From NCBI RefSeq assembly GCF_037975245.1, contig NC_092567.1, forward strand, positions 14,648,876 to 14,712,875: a stretch of DNA of 64,000 bases, written 5' to 3'. Source of the DNA: Apostichopus japonicus. Lineage: Eukaryota > Echinodermata > Holothuroidea > Aspidochirotida > Stichopodidae. Position numbers and translations under genes: made by a program. This document shows positions 1 to 12,398 of the stretch, in pieces. The notes beneath the pieces were generated by a model. That model had not been told where the DNA came from. It searched no databases and saw only the letters and a program-made list of their open reading frames with translations. Numbering within the stretch: the stretch's first letter is position 1; each line of letters begins with the position of its first letter.

Positions 1-2645
1 GACCTGGTCAGAACCAATTCTCTCTTTCAGCTAAAGTAATCAGCAGTTTCTAAAAACGCACAACTGTCTAATTTACCTCCGAGATGAAAGAGAAACGAGA
101 ACATATGACGTTTCGCTAGGGTACCGGACTATGGACGGAAATAGAAATGCACAGAAAGAAACTTGACTCGGTTATTTGGTGTGTGAAAACTCGGTCGATT
201 ATTGGCAATATCCGTGAAGGCTCAGCAGCGAGAACAGTGTGGAAGTTCACATAGAATCTCACCTCTGGCATCGGTTACGGCAACCGTTGGACATAATTAC
301 ATGTTCGAACCACACGTTTTACTCAAAAGAACAAAAATGCACCAAACCCGAGCAGTTCTATAGTGCCGAAAGGTGTTTAATATCCTAACCAACCAAACTG
401 CTGTACAAAAGAGTAAAAGCGGTTTACTGAAATCAAAATTAGAGATCGTATCTGTGTATGCTGCACGGTAGATTGTGCCACCGTTATCATGTTCAGATCA
501 AACACAATCTAGTTTATTCAGAAAATGGAATAAAAATTGCCACTTCTTAGCCTGGATAAGAATAAATTTTAACATTCAAAATGTCAAATGCATGCCCTTG
601 CATGGCAAAATATTCTTTCCCTTAACTTAGTTTGCTCTCACTGCCAGCCGAGAGGTACACCCCGGCTAGACTCAAAAGTGTGAATCTTATCACAAAAATT
701 TAGTTCTACCGAAATCTCACCAAAAGTTTACAAAAACAACTCCCCAGAGGTTAGATTCTAAGAAATTATCCTAGAAAGTTTAGTGAACTTGCCCCTTGGT
801 TTGAATATTTTTGAATTTTTTTTTTGGAAATTGTTTTCGGGATGTGACTGACTCTCTAAATAATGTTACACATCCCCTAAGCATGTTTAGATATTAACTA
901 ATAAAACTGAGAAATTAGGAAATAAGCAGTAAATGGATTTTATATTACGATTATAAAAATATGAGATATTAGATGTCTTGAATATACCCTCAGTCACAAA
1001 CATGAATGAATTTTTAACTACAAAATAACACACACTATCTTCAGCGTTAAAATATAGCATTAACAATTTTGACGTTAAAATGGTTTTACTACCGAACATG
1101 ACAGAGTCTATTATTCAAACTTCAAAGTGTTAAGACACCAACCGATCAAACTATCTAGATTTTCTCACCAAATGAAGGTTAATGATCGAGTTTCTAATTA
1201 AATTTGATTTAAAGGTTCGACATTGTCTCGCCCAGACAATATTCATCATAGAAGTAAATGACTGAGAGTTGCAAGATATGCTCTGTACCAGTTTGCGTTC
1301 TAACAGACGCTAAATAATAACATTTCAGGACGAAGCACTCTACTTTCATGTCACAGCAGACATCAACAAGAGATTATTTTAACACTGTTAAACAACCATG
1401 TATACCAAGCCCAGCTTTAATTTACATATAAGCATCGGGACTAAGAAGTTTTCATTTTCCATAAACTGTAAATACTAAAGAATATTTCAAACTGAATGTA
1501 GATACTTGTATGGTCAAGAACAATTAGCCCATACTCATGGCATTGAATGGTAAATGAATATTTCATGAATCACATCTGTTGTGAATCTAATAGGAAAGCT
1601 GATGTAATTTTAGTGTTCAGATGCAACTTACGGAAACCTAAACAGGAGTCATTTAATGCATAGCAGTCTAAACAAGTAAACATAACGTTCACAGCACAGT
1701 TTGCATATTTCAAATGAAAAAAAAAAAACATGTACTCAGTTCTCTGATTTTTTTCAAATGTAACCCACTTTATACCACCCAGCAGAGAAAGCAATATATA
1801 ATGAAAGACTGCCCTCACTTTTTTTTTACAACCACCATGTACTTCAGTCACACTACACACATCTGGAATTTGAATCCCAAGAGATGTACTTTTGAACTTG
1901 GCCTCACAGAAGGCCTTCAACTTCACCTTAAAACATAACATAACCTGCAACCCATATCTGTCAACAGACCGAGGTGAACAATACTTAAAAAGATAATGTT
2001 TCATCAATAGAAGATAGAGGATAGGGGAAAGCAGAAAAGAAATCGGCCTTTTATATGATGGAGTGGTTGGGGGATAGAACCAGATGTTATTTTAACCTTT
2101 CATAGAACTATGCAACTCATCCAGAGAGTAGAAAAAGCCTGGCTGAATACAAATAAAGAGAGGTGTCTGGCAGAGCTGGTCTGTTTCTTAGTTTCCTTCC
2201 ACCTCTGGAGGTCACAATATCTACTTTTCACACTGATCAAGTTTGCACCTCGGACATGAATGAAGACACTCTCTCATATGTGGATGTGAGTTGTCACCAG
2301 TAGTCGGTCGTAATGAGAGGAAGTGTCCGTCTCTGCTATATGAATGAGTTCATCGCATAACATGCTAGGGTGTCCTTTGTCATACGTATAACATTAAAAA
2401 AAACTTGTTAAAATACCTCAAATTAAGGGCGGTGGGAGAGACCAGAGAGCCTGCTTTGTCTGGGTATCGTGTGATCGATGTTTTGTGCGACCAAGTGACC
2501 CATAATAACAGACAGTGAGAGAAAGAGGAGCAGACAGGCATTTAGCATAACGCTGACATTGAATGTTGTCATGTAACCTTCTATGTATAAAACCATGTAA
2601 TATTGAACTTAGCTATGCAGTTACAACCATCTGGATGCTCCTACA
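1..2645. other. Unannotated AT-rich DNA
   Basis: No reading frame with coding character, repeat array or mobile-element end was recognised here. Short poly-T and poly-A tracts only. Confidence 0.6.
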
Positions 2646-2670
2646 GTGTGTGTGTGTTTGTGTATGTATG

Positions 2671-2716
<46 letters not shown>
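2646..2716. repeat. Compound TG/TATG/TA microsatellite
   Basis: A TG run passes into TATG units and then about 20 TA units. It is simple-sequence DNA with no gene signal. Confidence 0.97.
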
Positions 2717-2721
<5 letters not shown>

Positions 2722-3169
2722 GAAAGATCTTTAATTTAATATATATATCTGTCATACCACTTGCCACACATTCATTTCTTATTTACGACTTGGTTGCCAA
2801 TAAAAAAAAAAGTGGTAATTCTGTGTACATTGTCAGATTAAAATGCACCAGAGGTGCACTCTGTACAATATCTTATAAACATAGTTCCTCATTGACAGTT
2901 ATACAAAGCCAGTTTATACGCATTCACACACTAGTAGAATCACTGTGGTCGAGTGATACATTCTGCCTGATGAGTCCCAAAAGGACGAAATACGTTGTTC
3001 AGATTTTCTCCTACATGAGACCAGATAGTCAACAGTTGTTTTTTGTAATACCTTGCCACAATGGGATAGCCATCAATGTTACTGGCTCAGAATAAGATTT
3101 TCAAGTTTGGATATTGTTGTCTGCAAGGTACTTGCAATGGTGTTGACCTACATAATTAAGAAATTCAGT

Positions 3170-3455
3170 TCATGCTTGTTTTACTTTTTGAGTTTTCTTT
3201 ACATGGTTCTCATACTTTAACATATATATGTTGACCTAAAATGACCTTTGACCTCCTTCAAATTTCAACAGATTTTCTTATACTCACCAAGAGGGATCTT
3301 TGTACTAAGTATAAAGTTCGACCAAGATTTACTTTTTGAGTAATCGTGTTACGAGCAGGTGTCAAACAGACACACACACACCCACATGCTCCAACACACA
3401 CACAGACAACATCGCATAGATTCCTTTAGCCTTCGGCAAGGAATACAAAATGGTT
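3170..3455 (+). repeat. Retroposon-like tract with DR1 motif and CA-rich tail
   Basis: The segment holds TGACCTTTGACCTCC, then GTTCGACCAAGATTTACT...GAGTAATCGTG, a CAGACACACACACACCC tail, and a small TTCCTT...AAGGAA hairpin near 3420-3443. This order is reminiscent of 3' ends of invertebrate LINE/SINE families, from general recollection. No target duplication was seen. Only partial similarity to 34675-34975 is visible. Confidence 0.4.
3242..3254 (-). promoter_or_regulatory. DR1 motif inside a retroposon-like tract
   Basis: TGACCTTTGACCT is the complement of AGGTCAAAGGTCA, a consensus DR1. A further GACCT half-site lies 7 bp upstream at 3232-3236. It is part of the repeat at 3170-3455. Confidence 0.35.
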
Positions 3456-4079
3456 CGCTAGTGTTCAGACTTAAAGACATCATTTACCACCTGCAATTCT
3501 AAAAGGACTTGGCCTCTCTAATTGGCTAATTTAACCCTCTAAAAATATTTGACGACAATTTTGGTAAAATGGAAGCCTTAAATGTAACATGTAACTCCTA
3601 CATAATGTATGCAGACAAGCTGTGAATGAACCAATTCCATTTCTCCTCTTTGTAAGTTTCAAAATTCACAAGTTTGAAAATTATGCAAATGAGCCTTCAA
3701 GATAAACCTTCCACAAGAAGTTCCCATAGCAACAATGATTCATTTCTTAACACCGTCGTCGGTAAACTAAACACCGATACATGCTCACTGTGGCTGTTTG
3801 CCACAGGAGGAGGATACACTGCCAGTTACTGACAGTTTTAGTGCTAAGCTACTTAAAAATATCAAACACCATCATCAAAACACCGTCGACACAAAAACAA
3901 ATTCTGATAAATAAGCCCTTCAGTCAGATATCACACTACCGAAAAAATGATGGCCGACTTCAAAGTGTGGATGAGGCTTGTTGACTGCAGCTGAGCTGAC
4001 AATTCCATGGATACTGGTGTATCGATAAGTAAGAAGACTTTTAATTCCCTTTAATTCAACAATTTTCCAAAATAGTCCT

Positions 4080-4372
4080 CCCCTCTTCTTCCTACCCTAG
4101 CTCTCCCCCACCCACCCATCCCCACTCCTCAAAGAAACAGGGAAAGGAAAGGTACAGGGAATAAGTGGGTCGAATCCCCTTCTTTTTACTCTAGCTCTCC
4201 CCCACCCACCCATCCCCACTCCTCAAAGAAACAGGGAAAGGAAAGGTACAGGAAATAAGTGGGTCGAATCCCCTTCTTCTTACTCTAGCTCTCTCCCACC
4301 CACCCACCCACCCACCCCCACTCCTCAAAGAAACAGGGAAAGGAAAGGTACAGGGAATAAGTGGGTCGAATC
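4080..4372. repeat. 94-bp tandem repeat, three copies
   Basis: CTAGCTCTC starts at 4097, 4191 and 4285, a period of 94 bp. Each unit has a CCCACCCACC tract, then CAAAGAAACAGGGAAAGG and GTGGGTCGAATC. The third copy has extra CCCA units. Copies are nearly identical, so the duplication is recent. Confidence 0.97.
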
Positions 4373-7300
4373 AAAAGCAAGATTATATGAATAATGTGGT
4401 ATATTTTTATGTTCCTAGTCCATCAAAAAGTGTAGACCTAAGAAAATGCCAAATATTGAACAATGTGAACTCTTGTTAGTGGTAAAAACCTAGGGTCAAT
4501 TTCTCCATAAATTGCAAGCTATAAAATGGCTGTTTCAATAAATGATCCAGTTGTAATCATCTCATATAACGGTTATTTATAGGACGTGGCCGACAGACTA
4601 TGATTTATTAATTTAAACATTGCATGCTAACAGAACTTCTCATATTTGAGAAACGGTTGTTTAAAAATAATACAGGTATGTAGTGAAGACTTCAGTGAAT
4701 CCCGATATGTGTGGACAAAAAAATGATATTAGCTCTTCGGATGATATTTAAGAGCTGTGTACTAGGCAAATTTGAACAATGTCCGCAATGTTCAGTCACT
4801 GACTAAACAAACTATGCATATATTAAAAATTATTATTTCTTTTAATTATTATAATTATTAATATTATTATCGATTATTTTGAATGGTTTGTACTTTTTCT
4901 TGCTCAGCAATCTTCTCGACTCCAGTCCCCGGCTTATTTCTTTAGGAGTTGGGTTCTTTACTGCAAAATGATTTTCAAACAAATATGGCGATATATTTTG
5001 TATCATATAGATGCACACCAACACTGCAGTACTCCTTTAATTGTTAGACTACAAAGCAATTAATGTCAGGCAACCGCGGCAGTCAAGTTTGGTTTCACTG
5101 TAGAAACCACTTGCTTGTCGCCCTCTACTATTTTCTCCGACGTTTCATAATTTAATTTTCTTTCAAACAAAGTGAAATGAAATTGCAGAGAGAAACAATA
5201 AAATAAATAAATAAATAATATGAGAAACTGGCCTACAGCTTCACAGTGGTTTGGGATGTACAATATCTACCATGAGAATATCAGGGAGTGGAATATTTGA
5301 CAAAAAAGTCACCGAAGTTAGTTTTAAAAACAGGACACTCCGAGCAGATTCTCTCTTGACTTTTACTTTCCTAGGTCCATGGGCGTTATATTCTATCAGT
5401 CTGGGATGTACTATGTTCTACTTCACTCTAACCTGTAGCGACAACCTACACATGTTCAGTTGTGTGAATTAACAAATAAACTTTTGATACATACACAAAA
5501 CTACTTCTGACAACTCTCTCTTCCTCTCTGTGACTTCAAAAGACTTTACTTCATTAACATGCAATTAACAACGCCATAAAAAGAACCTTAACTGACAAAT
5601 TTGTGGGAAGATTTTTTGTTTTACAATTAAAGACTTAATTAAAGAGAAAGACAGACAAATAACCTGAAGCTGGGAGCCATTAATTGATTAATCAAATACA
5701 TTAATGATTGAAGCAGCCATTGGTTGTTTGATTTACCACGATTCTAGTTTGAAGGAGAAAGTTAAGAAAAGCCAAACATTCATGTGCACACACATAGGTT
5801 GTATGTTTCAGCTGATGTAAGAGGTACTAGCTTTCATAATGGGTGGTGGGACTTTAATTTTTTGTTGTCAGCTTTGGTAATGCAAAATTATAAGGTGAGG
5901 CTAAAGCGTCAAATTTGCATAATTCAATTCATTTTCTCATGAGAAATTAATGATTAACATTTTAAGGGAAACAAGTTTAATTGAAACCACAATAATTGTG
6001 ACATATACACAAATATGGATATTACAAAAATTGAACCCATTTAGCGAGGTCATAGATGACAAATTACATTTGTGAAGGAGACTCATCTCTCAGTCTACCC
6101 CCCCCCTTCCCCCATTTCCTCCTGTGGGCCACACCTGTACAACCCCACCCTGCAGGAGCCTTTAGGCAAACCCATGTCACTGTTCACTACTACACACCAT
6201 GCACACAGACCAATTAAGTTTCATTTTTATTAATCAAAGATTGTACTGTAAAAGTTTTTGCTAATATCAGGAAAGAGTCTCAAATGTACAGTACATGTTC
6301 TTGATTTTTGCACAAAAAGTTTCTGCAATTTTACATTACTAATGACGTCTCTGTCTTTCTCTGTGAGCATTAATTTGTAGTGAGATTGATCAGAATATGT
6401 CACAGACCTCTATAAGCTTGAGTTCTTCAAAAAAATCTTCCGTGAAAACTCCTTGTTCCAACCTAGCATGATAAAGCCAGGAGTTGTAGTCCCATCTCCT
6501 ACCTCCTTCCCCACCCAATCCCCCACCCCCACAAAAGGAGCATGACACAAATAGCTATATGAAACAGATTTCATTTTGATTACAACTGTTACAAGTGGCT
6601 CAGACTTATATTATACATCACTGTAGTACACCATGCCCAATCACAACATGAAAAGAAAGCTTACATCATCAGCAGCATACCAGAGTAGTTCACGGCAGCC
6701 ATGAACACGTGTTAACATGTTCACACTAAGCCAAGGCATCACACATACGCACATACACCATCGTGCATACATTACTCTGGCATTCGGCTAGGCAATTAAC
6801 AAAGAGTATAACTATACAATGTGTGATTTATCACCCCGAAACCCGCATCACAATTTTTCTCCTCCTAAAAATGTGATTTATAAGGCAGTTTTAGGATATG
6901 TTTCTCCTTTATACTAGCTGTTCAATAAAATGACATCAACAAGAAGAGAAAAAAAAAAAACATTCACAGAAACTACTGCTTGAGAACTCCCTGTCAAAAC
7001 GAGAGAACGTAAAAAACTATCACCAGAATTCTGTTTGTTAATCTCTTGTAAATGTGCAAAGCACATTACATGTACCGTAATTACAATTATTTACAGTCGA
7101 TAATTTGTTGCACGTTCCTTTCGTGGATTCTGTTCACGTCCTACTTCACGTTACCTAGCATCGAGGTGGCACACCGATATTATCCAATTACCATTCCCCT
7201 AACCAGATTAACAAACTATCATATCTTCGTAAACTGCACATCGATGGGCTTTTCATTCGGTTGCGACGGTTTTCCAAAATGTCAAGGGCAAATCCGTCGT

Positions 7301-7904
7301 CACGGCGGGATGACGGAAACTACGCGACATTTTCACGGTCTGGCATATACGATCAATACCATTATGCCCACAAGATATATATATGAACTATGAATGCAAT
7401 GATTACCGTGGCGATGTGGCCAACAAGACAACAGGTTTCCTATCATTTGGGGGAAATATCTAACATTATATTTCTCAGATCTCCTGATTTTTTTGACTTG
7501 TCTCAACCTTGATCTTTCTTGAATGTCAAAAAGGAGGGGGTGGGTGGGAGGGGGGTGATTCTTTCAAAATTTGGAGGGGGGAAGGGGTAAGCCAATCATG
7601 AAATAATTGCTGAATGGCCAGCTATTTCAGTTAGTAATTAATACCAATTAGCAAGATGTAACACAGATATAGATTCACTCCTGACATTCTGAAAAGGAGG
7701 TTATATAACCATGAGATTCCATACATGTTACCAAATATCCTGTACAAGGCCTGGCCATGTTACCTTCTGTTAATATATAACATCCCTTTGTAAAGAATGT
7801 AGATCTCTACCTAAAGTGGAAATATGATGCATCTTGCATTTGAAGTTCTCCTTGTTACCTACCCCTGTACTTACCCCTACTTACCCTGAACTTAATGCAG
7901 CAGC
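4373..7904. other. Unannotated AT-rich DNA with C- and G-runs
   Basis: Contains C9 near 6100, a CCCACCCAATCCCCCACCCCC tract near 6511 and G-rich tracts near 7537-7585. No gene signal was seen; frames of about 60-113 codons have no recognisable product. Confidence 0.55.
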
Positions 7905-8554
7905 ATGGATGTTAAGAAACTACACTTTAGATATCTGACTGTGAATACCCTATACTATGGCTGCCTGGCTGTGAATACACTATACTTTAGCTTCCAGGAT
8001 TTGAATACCCTATTATATAGCTGCCTGGCTGTGAATACCCTATACTATAGCGGCTTGGATGTGAGTACCCTATACTATAGCTGCCTGGATGTGAATACCC
8101 TATACTATAGCAGCCTGGATGTGAATACCCTATACTTAAGCTCCCATGATGTGCATACACTCTACTTTAGCTCCCAGGATGTGCATACACTATACTTTAG
8201 CTCCCAGGATGTGAATACCCTATACTATAGCTGCCTGAATGTTAATACCCTATACCTTAGCTCCCAGGATGTGAATACCCTATACTTAAGCTCCCGGGAT
8301 GTGAATCCCTTATACTTCAGCTGCTTGAATGTGAATACCATATACTATAGCCGTTTGGATGTGAATACCCTATACTTAAGCTCCCAGGATGTGAATACAC
8401 TATACTTTAGTTGCCTGGCTATGAATACACTATACTATAGCTCCCAGGATGTGAATGACAATAAACTTCAGATCAAGGATGTGAATACACTTTACTTCAG
8501 CTGCCTGCGGTGGAAATGCACTATACTTATCTACCTGGGTGTGAATACCCTATA
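7905..8554. repeat. 30-bp minisatellite, about 21 copies
   Basis: Units resemble TGTGAATACCCTATACTATA plus AGCTGCCTGGA. Because the period is exactly 30 bp, the plus strand stays open for 216 codons with a DVNTLYYSCL-like ten-residue repeat. No splice signals, promoter or recognised domain accompany it, so it is annotated as a minisatellite and not as a gene. Confidence 0.93.
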
Positions 8555-9082
8555 ACGTTAGCAAAACATTTCCCCACCTGCTCCCTGATGTTACCAAACA
8601 TTCCATAACAGGATTTTGAAAACCTAATTAGTCTGTTGTTGCAACAAACGAATCCCCCAGCAGACGTCCCATTGTCACCAAACAAACCATTTTGTATTTC
8701 TAAATTCACTTGACATGACTTCCAGAGACAGCTTATAACGCTCAACATAATTGAGTCCACTTACCGTAACCTTGACCTACATAAATGTTACTAATCTAGT
8801 TTATGAACCAATTAGTCCCATCAGGATAAACTCTCATCAAACTTATATCTGGCTCGATTAATTCCGATAAGCAGACATCGGGCGGAGATATGTTTAACAT
8901 GATGATGCAAGATACTGTAACGTGGGATAAAAACTTCAGCGGTGTAGCCCACTTGAAAGGTTGTTTGCCTTGGGTCATTACTTTTTATGATAAACATAAA
9001 TGTAACACAATCTGGCCAAAATATATAATATCAGGTAATGTCATTAACTTTTTGGGGGGTTTTGATGGCAGAAACAATGGGG

Positions 9083-9216
9083 AAGGTGAGATAGTGATGG
9101 GGATCGGGGAGGGGTAGTTTTAGGGAAGGGATGGGGCTAGGGAAGGGGATATGGAAGAGGAGGGAGATAGGGAAGGGGTGGGGATAGTGATGGGAATAGG
9201 GAAGGGGGAGAAGGAA
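9083..9216 (+). repeat. G-rich purine minisatellite
   Basis: Repeats of GGGAAGGGG, GATGGGG and GATAGGGAAGGGG contain many runs of three or more G on the plus strand. The complement is a polypyrimidine strand. The tract could form G-quadruplexes. Confidence 0.85.
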
Positions 9217-9487
9217 CATTTGGAGTGAAGCACAGAATGACCAGAATAGTTGGTATACAATTTGCCAGCTCCTTGTTCTTAAACTGTTCCAAGTTCATTT
9301 GAAATAATTTAAAAAAAAATTGCCAACTTTGCAATGACATTAATGTGAAAATTCAAAACCAGTGTCTGGGTGACACAGATTTGTCAGAATAAAATGGAAA
9401 TGGCTTATTATTAGTCCGGCATATGTTGGTCTATCTGTGATAGGAGAATGTGGAGGGTAACATCCTCAGTTTGATCTAATTGAATGT

Positions 9488-9689
9488 GTTATATGTTACA
9501 GTTATATGTTACAGGCATATGTTACAGTTATATGTTACAGGCATATGTTACAGTTATATGCTACACTTATATGTTACAGTTACATGTTACAGTTATATGA
9601 TACAGGATTACAGTTATATGTTACAGTTTTATGTTACAGTTATATGTTACATTATATGATACAGTTATATGTTACAGTTTTATGTACAG
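9488..9689. repeat. 13-bp minisatellite
   Basis: About 15 copies of GTTATATGTTACA and close variants (GGCATATGTTACA, GTTTTATGTTACA, GTTATATGATACA). The open frames across it come from the repeat. Confidence 0.93.
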
Positions 9690-12252
9690 TAGCGAAAACT
9701 AATGTAAAATTCTATCAGATACGAATTGCTGAGCGAAGAGAGAACATTGAATGTCTCTGCATTATTCATTACACAACCATGTCATGATACTGCATGGTAG
9801 CATGATGGCCAACCCCCCCCACCCCACCCACCATCCCCTATGGATAAGGGGTATAAAGTATACAAAATGCACATCTATAGCCATAGACGTGTTTGAAACC
9901 ATAACTCTTGTTGCTTCGAGCTTAAATTGAGGGCCTCTGGGTTTAGTTTGAGATATAATGGTTATGGTGAGATTGTCAGAATGGTTAAGTTCATATGCTT
10001 TGGATGTACAGCTTTTGTGGCACACATACACATGTAGGCTATTTCACCTCCATTGCATTTTACACTGTACACAATATTAGAACTGACTGCATGCCTGGTG
10101 TAAGGACCTCCTTACAATCAATCCAAATTGAACCCAGACCTCAAGAAATTCTAACTCAGGATGGTCCAAATCAAGTCACTAGCGAAACAGACACAATTAT
10201 TGCCCACAGTATAAAACTTATATCTCTGAGGTCAAAGGTCGTCCTGTGTCACAGCTATAAAGAGCCCAGTGCCAATGTATGCAGTTCACATTACAGGTGA
10301 ACACTTTAGTATAACAAATGCTATGTCTTAACCCAAAACTGTATAGAAACGACAGATGCATGTGTATTCTGACAGTAATTGATTGAATTTGATTTTATCT
10401 CATGTCCAATGAATATTTCTAGGGTCAGCTAGCTGCTGACCAGCTGGAGATTTGACGGACAAGGTGATGACAACAGCCAATTGATATGACAATAATTAAA
10501 TTCTTGGATGCAAAAAAAAAAAAAAAAATTGTATCATAGATAGTTTTAACAGTTGTTCTACTTCTCTTCATTGGAGAAAGCTCGATTAACTCAACGATGG
10601 AAATAATGTCATTAAAAACGAACGATCACATCGGTTTATGAAGTTTTAACACAATATGAGAAGGGAGTAAAGTACATATCTGAAGTTACCTGACACACAT
10701 ACACACACAGTGTTTACACATTCTCTCTGTGTAGGGTGATATCTGATGAAAATATGATAGGAGAAAAAAAAATTCTGTCTTTCAAACCTTCAGGAACAAT
10801 GCGTTAGAATGGCAAATTTCATAAATAGTTTGACATGTGTTGGATATTGCAGAATGGCAGATTTGGGGTAGATGGGAGTGATTTGCAAAATATTAGCAAT
10901 CTTGTACGCTATCTAGGTAGATATGAGTGCATATGACATATTTTTTTGGGGGGGGGGGTGGACAGGTAAAAGAAGAGGGAATCTTCTCTCCTGTATTTAG
11001 ATCCCGGTTAGATCCTGAAGCTGGTTTTGACTTCTGGAATTGATCCTGGTCGAATCTCAATATCAGTAGAATTAAACCAGGATCTGATCCCATAGCACTA
11101 CGATACTAATCTTGGGGCTGTAGTGTAGTAAATGCTGTACCCACAGCAAGATGCTGCAATTTCAAAATGAAAAGTAGACCACTTTAAACAGACGGATTAT
11201 TATAAGCACATCCGAGTGGTCTGACAAAAATCTTATTAAAACATCACCAGCAGATGTAAATTCGTTTCCCCCATGTTTTCTTCCCGATGCACACGATTGG
11301 CCAGGATTGGTTCAAACCCGCTTGTATCAGTGTTCCTTTAAGGAGTAACGCTTGACAGCATTAAAAGTTTCAAAGTCGGCGTAGAAAAATTGAAACCCGG
11401 AGTCAAGGCTTCTACATCTGGTTAGAGGAACATGACCACCATTTACCTGACATTTAGCACCATCGAACCAACATCAGGAAACCATTCTGAATGACAGTCA
11501 TCGACCAGACCACAGCTAAAGTATAAATTTCCACCTTGTTTTCCTTGCAAAGCCTTAAAACTCTCATAATTTTGACACTTGACATATTTGGATATATTTC
11601 TATTTTCTTTCTTGTCGAGACGTGATTTATCGAAACGTACAATCAAAGAATCAGAAGTGACTTTCATTGAACGATTAATAGTTCACGCATTTCTTTACTA
11701 TGTGATTAACCAATACAGGATGGTATTGTGTAAAGCTTTGAATAATTGATCACTAAGTCAATGGCACACATATCACACACACATAGTGGAGGTGATATTT
11801 AATTGGGTTACGTTCCCTTTGGGGGGGTTTTGCATCGCAGATATAACTTCACGACTGTGAATCTCTGTTCTAATTGAAGACATGTGGTTTATGAGAACAC
11901 ACAAACTGCATTTTATTCTATTAAAGTCAGAGCATGGGACAAGATCATGCAAACATAAATCCAGGGATGAGCCTGGGGTAGAAAAAAAAAATCACAGTAT
12001 TTTGCAAAATTGCGGTATAGGCTCCAGTTTGCGTATGCCACAGTGTGTTAGGATAATAGTTATTGTCCCCGAGGTAGAAAAGAAATCACGGATATTCCGC
12101 GAATTTGCGGAAAAGGCTCATGCCTTAAAATCTCACCTACATGAAAACACTGGTCTCAATCAAACGCATCAAAACAGGTTTAACAATATATTTTAAAGTC
12201 TTTTTAGTGTTTTCATGTACGGTGTGGGTTTTCCAAAACTTACTGGTTTGGA
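9690..12252. other. Unannotated DNA
   Basis: Apart from the DR1 motif at 10229, an A17 tract near 10512 and a G10 run near 10950, nothing was recognised. Confidence 0.55.
10229..10240 (+). promoter_or_regulatory. DR1 nuclear-receptor motif AGGTCAAAGGTC
   Basis: Two AGGTCA-like half-sites separated by one base, the arrangement bound by RXR heterodimers and HNF4. Single copy in otherwise unremarkable sequence. Confidence 0.3.
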
Positions 12253-12398
12253 AGGTAGAATGAGAAGGAAGGATGTTGACCCCCCGTAATAGAGGGCGCA
12301 CAGTGTTAAAAGGTTACCAGTTTATTCTAGGCTTGGTAGAAGGAGGTGCTAAGGTTGTGGGGAGACAGGTAAGCAAGGAGCAAAGCAAATTTAAAGTG
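12253..12398 (+). repeat. Dispersed short repeat, copy 1 (SINE/MITE-like)
   Basis: Blocks shared with 18929-19070 are GGTAGAATGAGAAGGAAGG, TAGAGGGCGCA and GTGTTAAAAGGTTACCAG. Blocks shared with 59816-59908 are GTGTTAAAAGGTTACCAG, GTGCTAAGGTTGTGG and GGAGACAGGTAAG. All copies lie in the same orientation. No terminal inverted repeat, poly-A tail or polymerase III box was recognised, so the class is unknown. Confidence 0.75.

Noticed and set aside
4172-4372. GTGGGTCGAATCCC resembling a tRNA/SINE B box
   Set aside because: No A box at the right spacing and no cloverleaf; it is part of the 94-bp tandem repeat.
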